Positions 57,205 to 64,000 of a DNA stretch of 64,000 nucleotides are shown piece after piece. The notes beneath the pieces were generated by a model. The model worked only from the letters and a program-made list of their open reading frames with translations, was not told where the DNA came from and ran no database searches. Each line of letters begins with the position of its first letter. The first letter of the stretch is position 1. The position numbers and the translations under genes are program-made. The stretch is from Helicostylum pulchrum (taxonomy: Eukaryota > Mucoromycota > Mucoromycetes > Mucorales > Mucoraceae): positions 124,001 to 188,000 of the forward strand of contig JAIXMO010000020.1 in assembly GCA_025677825.1 (NCBI GenBank), given 5' to 3'.

Positions 57205-57625
57205 TATCTTTTTAAAACACTGGGATTTAAACCCAGGCCTTTTTTTTTAAGAGGTTTAGCATTTAACAGTCAACCTCAGTTGACTGTTCTATCCCCTCGA
57301 AGAGGGGATCTTATAAGAATTTATGATCGATTCTAAACCCACAGGGCGACGCTGCTTCGCGAGCGTAGCAAGCGAAAAAAGCAGCTAGTCACCCAATGTT
57401 ATACTCCGATTCATCAAAATAAAAATACGGAATGAAAGCCCGACCTTTTTTTTTAAGAGGCCAAACATTCAACTGGCATCCTTAACTGACCTCAAAGAGT
57501 GAATCATGTAAGTAAAAGATAGACTTCGTAAAATATTGCAAGTCTCTAATCTCGCAGGGCGATGGCGACGATGCAACCGAGCGAAACGAGGTTAGGCGGC
57601 TAGTCGCTTATACGTTTCTTTAAGT
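57205..57625 (-). repeat. Two diverged copies of a tRNA-like (SINE-like) repeat
   Basis: Two units of about 200 bp, 57205-57410 and 57421-57625, align in the same order. Each has a T9 run followed by AAGAGG, then ATTYAAC..., then a GC-rich core CAGGGCGA...GCGAGCG or GAGCGAAACG, then GGCTAGTC or AGCTAGTC. On the minus strand the first copy ends CTGGGTTTAAATCCCAG, a perfect 5-bp stem with a 7-nt loop. That is the shape of a tRNA T-arm and close to the Pol III B-box GGTTCGANNCC, and it is followed by TTTT. The second copy keeps a weaker form. It also has perfect hairpins CAGTCAAC-TGAG-GTTGACTG and ATCCCCT-CTTCG-AGGGGAT. Confidence 0.5.
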
Positions 57626-57894
57626 TTAATGCAGCGTGTTAGTATTATCATTTTTACGTACACTTTGTCTACACTTTTTTCGCGCAAGGAAGTTCAAAAA
57701 AAAAGCTGTGATATTTTTGCCGCACGATTAAATTGTTATTTTTAAAAAGCTGTTCATCTTTTTCTTCGGATGATTTAATTCTCTTTAAACTAGGTATTTT
57801 TATTAGGAACATCGTTAAGCTACAGATGAATAATATTTTAAAAAGTAAAAAAATCGACAAGAAAAAGGTGCGAAAGCTTAAATTTAAGGACTAA

Positions 57895-58260
57895 AATATT
57901 CCTAGACTCACAAGCGTTTGCAAGGTATTGAGAGCATAATGATAAGGCGGAAAACCAGTCGGCAGGAGGTGGCATTTCAATGTCAAGACACTGTTCATAA
58001 TATTTCATTCCTCGTGTAGGGAGGTAAGTATCAAAAGTTAACGTTGGTTTGAGCAGCGTACGGACTTGAGGTGAAATAATTGCTGATAGAGGATGTGACT
58101 TTTTTGTCAACAGAATGCTCCAGGCCTAATATCGACTGGTCATCTTTTTCTTGCTGTGCTATTTCTGCTGGTAATTTTAGACAATACAAGACCAATACCT
58201 GACTCACCTACACACAGTTTCACACTACTCTGGATTATTATATGTATCATTTATTTTTTA
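57895..58260 (-). pseudogene. Relic or unresolved gene fragment
   Basis: Two overlapping minus-strand frames both look coding in parts. The upstream part reads VLVLYCLKLPAEIAQQEKDD then QSILGLEHSVDKK. The downstream part, in another frame, reads SHPLSAIISPQVRTLLKPTL, then RGMKYYEQCLDIEMPPPADW, ending FSALSLCSQYLANA before a GTGAGT donor-like site. They join only with a frameshift near 58108. No start codon or further exons were found. Probably a decaying gene; family unknown. Confidence 0.35.
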
Positions 58261-58882
58261 TAACTGTTAATAAAGACGCCAAGTTCGATTTCGTTAAGTT
58301 ATCCGTCTTTATTTTCTTGAATTATTGATCAAATGCCTCACAGCCACTCACTTAAAGACGTCATTCAAATTCGATCAACTTACATATTCCCTACATTATT
58401 ACATAAAGAATCTTTATAGTTGTTTCATTTTTTTAAGGTAGCTTTATTTCTTGCGTCATGTAAATTGCATTTAGTTTCTGCATATAGATATCAACTAAGA
58501 TATATTTTGTTTAATTTTCTATACACCCAACCAAAAAAAAAAAAATACGTTTCTCTCTGGAGGCGTAGTTAAATATTAAATATGTATGTAATGCCCATAT
58601 AATTAAGATAGTATACCGATACCTGTCAAAACCGAAATATAGTCTTATTTACTTGTTTCGTCGCATATTCTCGAACAAATTTCTAACTCTATTTGTATTA
58701 TGTTTTTCAATTATACATTCTTCCTTCAAAACTTGCTTATTTTTATTTACACGTGAGGTAAAAAGTAATTTGTAATGTTTTTTCACACCAAAATAGTGTA
58801 TAAATATGTTACCAATTATAAGTCTATTTTTTCTCTTTCCTTTTTTACTTCTTTTTTAGAAACAAAATAAAATAAAAAAAAA
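58261..58882. other. Gene-free region upstream of the alpha/beta hydrolase
   Basis: AT-rich, no gene seen. A T/C-rich run at 58828-58858 directly precedes the hydrolase ATG and is probably its core promoter. Confidence 0.55.
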
Positions 58883-60283
58883 ATGCGTCTCGTGCCTACT
58901 TCAACACATATTATTTCTGCTCATAAAGCCACCGATGGTTCTGATGTTCAAAAGTTGGTTGTAGAAAGACATGAAGTTCCTGCAAAGGTCAAGGCAAATA
59001 AAAAGGTCGCCTTTTTATTCTCCCATTCAAACGGTTTTCATAAAGAGTCACTTCATCCCTTCATCAGGAGATTCATTGCTCACCTCCGTAGCTTACAAGA
59101 GTATGACCAAACCGATATTACTGTAGTTGTCTGGGATGCTCGTAGTCATGGCGATTCCGCTCGTTTGAACGAAGGCACTTTTCTGGAATCTTGTAAAAAA
59201 AAACAATAAAGAAAATGTCACACCAAAATTACTAACATAATCTTATTAGATAGATGGTTTGATAATGCTATGGATACAAAACAAGTCATTGAAGAAATGG
59301 GTTTAGACCAAGGTTATGATCAATTGATTGGTGTTGGACATAGTTTTGGTGCTACTTCAATGTATAATGTATACAATACCTATTTTGAAACTCTTACTAA
59401 TTTATAATTTTGTACAGGCTTCTTTTAGAATTTTTTTTCCCAAAAACTTTTGACGGATTGTGTGTAACTGAACCCGTTTTATCCGACATGATTCACGAGG
59501 CTGAAATCCGTGAGATGCTTCCTACCCTTGCTTCCGGAAAGCGTCGTGACGAATGGCCTAGTCGGTAAGAGAACAAATATTCTTATTATCATTATTATAC
59601 TTATTGTTATTAGCGATGAGTGCCGCAAATCATTAGCAAGAAGTAAATTCTTCCAATTACTTCATCCTGAAGTACTTGATAATTACGTGGTAATTATATA
59701 CACATATATATATTTAACATACGAGCCTTTGTCTTAATTCTAGAATTCTTTATAGAATTATGGTATGTATGAAACTGAAAAGGGTACAATTAAGCTCAAG
59801 TGTCCCAAAGAATGCGAATATGTAAGTAAAAACGATTACACTATCTCGATATACACGTACTTATGATCATGTAGCATGTTTTCAAATATTATAATTACGA
59901 TACATATGTTGCCAATCTTTCTCTTAAATTATTGAAAATCCCTGCACATTTCATCTATGCTTTGAGTTCCACCTTGTAAGTGTGACAAAATGCATAACTG
60001 ATAACAGTGAGTGTACTAAAAGTTTCGTATTTATTTTAGTATTTCTCCTGAAGATGCCGCTACCATTATAGACGAGAACAAAGAAAAAATTACAATTGCT
60101 TTTGTAGAAGGTTCACACATGGTACCTGCCGAAACCCCTGAAATCATTAGTAAGCTTTTTTTTTTTCTGTTTTTGTTAAAAGCGATGTACTTTTGCTAAC
60201 ATTTTATTATAGTTCCCGAAATTATGAAGACGATCGCTAGAGCAAATAACGAACGTGATACTACACTTAAAGCAAAGCTTTAA
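58883..60283 (+). CDS. Peroxisomal alpha/beta hydrolase (Lpx1-like)
   Basis: Eight exons join in frame, starting MRLVPTSTHIISAHKATDGS. Alpha/beta-hydrolase landmarks: oxyanion region FLFSHSNGFHKES, WDARSHGDSAR, the nucleophile elbow GVGHSFGATSM (Ser in GxSxG), and a catalytic-His region VEGSHMVPAETPE near the end. The Asp is presumably near the IPAHFIYALSS strand. The C terminus ends AKL, a canonical type 1 peroxisomal targeting signal, as yeast Lpx1 ends QKL. A peroxisomal lipase or esterase role is inferred. Intron 2 starts at GTATAATG just after the elbow (TCA AT | GTATAA). The stop codon is only 11 bp from the ZNHIT2 stop. Confidence 0.87.
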
Positions 60284-60294
60284 TAATAAAAAAG

Positions 60295-61537
60295 TTACAA
60301 TTCTTGAATTTTTACTTTAGATTCCTTTTCATGTTGTTTAATAGCATTTTGTGCTGCTTCAAATTCATTTTGAAAGTCTTGTTTTTCTACTCTAGTTTTT
60401 GTTAATTCATTTTGTATCGCTGATGTAAGAATCTCTGTACGTTCTTTATCTAAATAGCAAGCTGCTGCAAAATAAAAGTAAAGTTTACGTGTAGCTAATA
60501 TTGCTGCTCTCGTCTTCTTTTGATTTAGGGTCTGCCAGAAATCAAACGTTGCGTTGGCGCTTTTCTTTAGTAAATCCTGCATATCTTGTAACAGTAATAT
60601 TTTCAAATCGTAACGTCTATTATTATTTAATTTTCCTCGTCGAATCATGTCTGATTTATCTTGTAATCGAATAATACGTTCAACTATATCTGCAACAATA
60701 TCTCCTACAGACGAGTAAGGGCATGACGCAGCATTTGAAAAAAGTACTTCTGCAGATAATATCTCGGTAATATTAACTGTATCCTTCAAATCCTCTAATA
60801 AATCTCCCATGCTATGTCGAATTAAATAACTATAGGTAGCTAAAATATGAAGTAAATTCCATGCTAAATAAGGACTTGATCTAGCTGCAGGTTTTGTCAT
60901 CTTTTCAAAATCGGGTAAAGTTTGAGGTAATTCAGGTACTTTAGTTTCGTGCTCTTCTTCAGGGTCATGAATAAGTGAAATATCTTCTTTCCACCAAGGT
61001 ATAAAAGTAGGCAAGTCAAATTTATCCCAATCGCCATCATGTCGCAACTCTTTCAAAACACCTTGAAATTCCTCTCGTTCCTTATCCGAAAGTAGATCCC
61101 AAATCAAATCAGGATCTGTATTCTCAATATCAATGTTGCGAAATCTTTCCATTAATTCGTAATTTCCTTCTTCTTCTTCATCGTCCTCAAGTATATCGTC
61201 TGGATCGTTATCTGCTTCTAAACGTTGCAACATTTCCAACATTTTATTCTTACTGTCTCGATCAAGATCTCGGTTCTGAATCTCTGCCGTAACACTGTCT
61301 CTGTAAAAGGATTCGGTACAATCGGCATGCTGTAAATCTTTATAGCAGGCTAAACAACAATATCGAAGATTGCAACGGGGGCAAACGTAATTCGAAAACT
61401 GCTTTTGACAACTACAGGTAAATAATATGGTAAGTTTCTATCAGTTTAAATCGTTACGAAACCTACACTTCACATAGAGTCTGATTAATAGGTTCAGCCA
61501 CTTGATCTTGATTGTCAATAACGCGCAATGAAGACAT
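60295..61537 (-). CDS. Zinc-finger HIT protein ZNHIT2
   Basis: Exons 61537-61467 and 61411-60295 join to 395 residues. An N-terminal HIT-type zinc finger crosses the intron: CEVCQKQFSNYVCPRCNLRY, then CCLACYKDLQHADCTESF. A long helical region follows, with the ZNHIT2 signature DLLSDKEREEFQGVL, then LPTFIPWWKEDI. In animals ZNHIT2 binds RUVBL1/RUVBL2 and aids assembly of the U5 snRNP. The length and the WW motif fit ZNHIT2 better than ZNHIT1, 3 or 6. The donor is GT|GTAGGT; an alternative in-frame exon end one codon earlier would lose the second Cys pair. Confidence 0.9.
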
Positions 61538-61781
61538 TTTAGAATGGAGTTAAAAAGGGATACTACCACTTTAAAAAAAATCTGGGAAGATAAAAAAAAG
61601 TCATCTTTTACTAGCTTTTTTTTTCCAAAAAAAGACATGCTCTTTATAATAAAGTCGACTTTTTTCCTCTTTAAACAATCATATCACTTAAAAACTATCC
61701 ATTACCCACGAAATGCCTTCTTGATGAAACAAGGTTTTTACATTTTTGTTTATGAAAAAGTTCAATCAGATATTTTTATTT
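61538..61781. other. Short spacer between ZNHIT2 and the helicase-like gene
   Basis: AT-rich with several A and T runs. It is the 3' UTR of the right-hand gene and the promoter of ZNHIT2. No gene. Confidence 0.55.
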
Positions 61782-64000
61782 TTAAATGAAATCATCATCG
61801 TCATCGTCATTGTTTACCAAAACTTGAGATTCTGCAATACTTGTACTTGATTCCTCTTCATCTTCCTCCTCATCTTCTTCGACAATACTGTCATCCACTG
61901 GATTTAGCCACTTCTCCGCATTAAATCTGTTCAACCAATGTTTAGCGTTACTAGGCATATCATCTGCATCCCGTTGGTAAATCGCATTATCCTCTGTATC
62001 CTCCACTCGACTTTGCTCTTCATAGTCAATAAACGACCGCATTGCCGAAGACTCACTATTCAACTCCTCATCTGTCGTATGACCTTCATCGCTACTTTTT
62101 TCCGCTTCCACATCAAAGAACGGATTTTCCGCCAACTTCGTCAATTTACTACTCCTTGGTGGCCCATGATCTCTTTTGCTTTGTTCTAATCTGCTCAATA
62201 AATTCTTTGACGAAGGTACTTCATACATTAACAAGTCATCGTCGTCGTCGTTATCACCATCAACATCCTCGTCAAATATATATTCCCTTAATTCCTTTAA
62301 AGGCGTAGAAGCAGCTCTTTGTCTTAACCGTTTTTTGGGTCTATCTACTTGTTCGCCCATGGGTGATCCATTCACGAAGCGTCGCTTTCTTTTTATCACT
62401 GGCGAATCTTCTTCACTGTCTGAATCGTGTGGGTATGGCGAGCGAGCGAGTGGTGAAGCGTGGGCTGGTGACTTTTGAATTCCTCTTGCTAGTTGACTTA
62501 AAAGTCGAGGGGAACTCTCTATATCACTTTGACTAGCGATAGAGTATACTTCGACGTCCCGTAATACAGGAGTGTCGGGTTTCTCTGAAGAACCAATTTT
62601 TGAAAAATCAGAAAACGCGTCAAAGTCTATATCTGCATTATTTTGATTTAAAGTATGGTTATAGACATTATCTTGAGGCTTAGCGTCGTCTGTTGTTGCA
62701 TGTGGTGGCGAAGAAAAGATATCATGCGGTAACTCAATAGGAGATGGGCTTCGTTTACCGTACAAGGAGGCCTTTTCCTTCATTTGTGAAGTATACCTTT
62801 GACTGGGCGCGTATTCTGGTTCATTCAGTGAAAACGGAGCGTACTCCATATCTTCTTCGTTATACTGGTCTTGAAAGAAAGTAGCTAGTTCGTTTCCATC
62901 GAAATCTATATCACTAAATCCTCCTCCTTCGGTCTCTTCTATATCATCCTCTCCGAAACCATATTCTCCTAAATCATCCTCACCTAAACCATCGTCTTCA
63001 AAAAATTCCTTTACGAGCTCTTGAGACGGGTCCAAGTTTATTATTACGGGACCACTAGCATTAATAGTACTTTTTTGTTGTAATTGATTTTCTAATGCAG
63101 CAGCTTGTTCGAATAGACTATCATCCGTCCCAAACTCATCATCTAACGATGGAGACTCTACTGGTTTTACATATAACTTTGGATACTCTACTGGTTTTAC
63201 ATATAACATTGGAGGCTCTACCGGTTTCGTATCCACCTTGGGCGACTCTACTGTTTTCATATCCATCGTCAAATTATTATACTTTTCAAACAAGCTCATC
63301 GCAATAAACCTTCCTGTCCTCTTTTTAAAAGCCTGCTGTCTTTTTTCCAAAAGAGCCAACGCTTTATCACTAAATCTGGGACTGGAATTTGCCCAAACAA
63401 AAGCAAATGTATCATTTGGTGGCTGATTTTTTTCAAACGCAAACACAGGATCTAGTTTATCGTCAAACCCTCGGGACCGAAGTTCAAGCCATGCTTCAGA
63501 TTCTTTGATAAACAGCTCGTCTAGCGCGAAATCATCGTCGTCGCCAAACTCGTCGTCAGAGTCTTGATTGTAAAGATCTGCAATGTTAATTTCAGTAATT
63601 TCATCTGCGGTTTCAGATTGGATAGGCGGGTCAGAAGGCAGTAGTGGCGATGCTGGTAATAATGGTGATAGTGGCAGTTTGCGTGGAGGTAATGCATGCG
63701 CGTCCTTTAATGGAGACACAGGTTCAAATATACTATCGGGTAACAACGGAGACCAACTCCTTACTTCGTCGTCGGAACCTTGAGTTTGTTTTGTCTTGCC
63801 TTTTGAGGTACCTATATCAGGCATTTCCCAAGACATATCATCCAGAGGAAAGGGCAGTTCTTCGCTTTTATCAACAAACTTTCCTTTACCTTTTTTATCT
63901 ACTACAAAGGATTCTTTTGAGACACTAGGAGCTTTAACTCTTTTTCTCGGTTCAAAAATATCGTTCATGACTCTTTTAGACGTACTTGGAGCGAAATCCT
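61782..64000 (-). CDS. C-terminal part of a probable FANCM/Mph1-family helicase (partial)
   Basis: Open from the right edge to a stop at 61782-61784. The frame continues upstream of the first Met (63968) as FAPSTSKRV, so the start is outside the window. About 735 residues of acidic, disordered sequence are visible. The best clue is NPFFDVEAEKSSDEGHTTDE followed by AMRSFIDYEE, which resembles the C-terminal tail of FANCM (LDLEAE-SxxxxxSSDE...FLDD). The SMxxx repeat-like KPVE segment (residues about 245-280) is a degenerate 9-11 residue tandem repeat. The end is poly-Glu and poly-Asp. If right, the helicase domain lies beyond 64000. Other replication or repair scaffolds with such tails are possible. 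Confidence 0.5.
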   Translation of the reverse strand, partial: DFAPSTSKRVMNDIFEPRKRVKAPSVSKESFVVDKKGKGKFVDKSEELPFPLDDMSWEMPDIGTSKGKTKQTQGSDDEVRSWSPLLPDSIFEPVSPLKDAHALPPRKLPLSPLLPASPLLPSDPPIQSETADEITEINIADLYNQDSDDEFGDDDDFALDELFIKESEAWLELRSRGFDDKLDPVFAFEKNQPPNDTFAFVWANSSPRFSDKALALLEKRQQAFKKRTGRFIAMSLFEKYNNLTMDMKTVESPKVDTKPVEPPMLYVKPVEYPKLYVKPVESPSLDDEFGTDDSLFEQAAALENQLQQKSTINASGPVIINLDPSQELVKEFFEDDGLGEDDLGEYGFGEDDIEETEGGGFSDIDFDGNELATFFQDQYNEEDMEYAPFSLNEPEYAPSQRYTSQMKEKASLYGKRSPSPIELPHDIFSSPPHATTDDAKPQDNVYNHTLNQNNADIDFDAFSDFSKIGSSEKPDTPVLRDVEVYSIASQSDIESSPRLLSQLARGIQKSPAHASPLARSPYPHDSDSEEDSPVIKRKRRFVNGSPMGEQVDRPKKRLRQRAASTPLKELREYIFDEDVDGDNDDDDDLLMYEVPSSKNLLSRLEQSKRDHGPPRSSKLTKLAENPFFDVEAEKSSDEGHTTDEELNSESSAMRSFIDYEEQSRVEDTEDNAIYQRDADDMPSNAKHWLNRFNAEKWLNPVDDSIVEEDEEEDEEESSTSIAESQVLVNNDDDDDDFI

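Overview
This window is nuclear DNA from a fungus, most likely an early-diverging one of the Mucoromycota (Mucorales type). The evidence is AT-rich, homopolymer-rich spacers, many short GT-AG introns of about 50-90 nt, close spacing of genes, and a gene set that is fungal (Skn7, Mcm1-type MADS, Nca2, Blm10, Cdc42 ending CLIL) but includes an AP-4 epsilon adaptin, which Dikarya lack. No species assignment is possible from the sequence alone. All exon structures below were read by hand from splice signals and frame continuity.

Layout, left to right: endophilin-like BAR-SH3 protein (-); V-ATPase subunit a (+); Blm10/PA200 proteasome activator (-); Cdc42 (+); PP2A-like phosphatase (-); TRAPPC2L/Tca17 (+); mitochondrial pyruvate carrier Mpc1 with a 4-nt micro-exon (-). 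An accessory block of about 8.1 kb (16775-24872) follows. Its ends are a 58-60 bp terminal inverted repeat of Tc1/mariner type. Inside are two decayed copies of one transposase, a 333-bp tandem satellite organised as 666-bp dimers, and one intact nine-exon gene of unknown function (22244-24008).

To the right come a Sel1-repeat protein (+), two small unknown genes (-,-), a DUF4097-like membrane protein (+), an FYRN/FYRC protein (-), an O-fucosyltransferase-like type II membrane protein (+), a RING plus LON-domain protein (+), a C2H2 zinc-finger factor (-), AP-4 epsilon (+), an Mcm1/SRF-type MADS factor and Skn7 in tandem (-,-), an ERMP1-type M28 peptidase (+), phosphoacetylglucosamine mutase (-), Nca2 (+), Not4 (-), a broken small membrane-protein gene (-), a small proline-rich gene (-), a pair of tRNA-like repeats, a relic gene, a peroxisomal alpha/beta hydrolase (+), ZNHIT2 (-), and the C-terminal part of a probable FANCM/Mph1 helicase running off the right edge (-).

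Most neighbours alternate in strand. Convergent 3' ends are often only 11-170 bp apart, and several divergent pairs share promoters of about 200 bp. Apart from the accessory block the genes are ordinary housekeeping and regulatory genes with no shared pathway. The exception worth noting is the adjacency of the MADS and Skn7 genes, whose yeast counterparts are reported to interact. The most unusual material is the 8.1-kb element with its satellite and intact cargo gene, the 4-nt exon in MPC1, an apparent one-base frameshift in the V-ATPase gene, and T(n)A(n) palindromes that recur inside introns.
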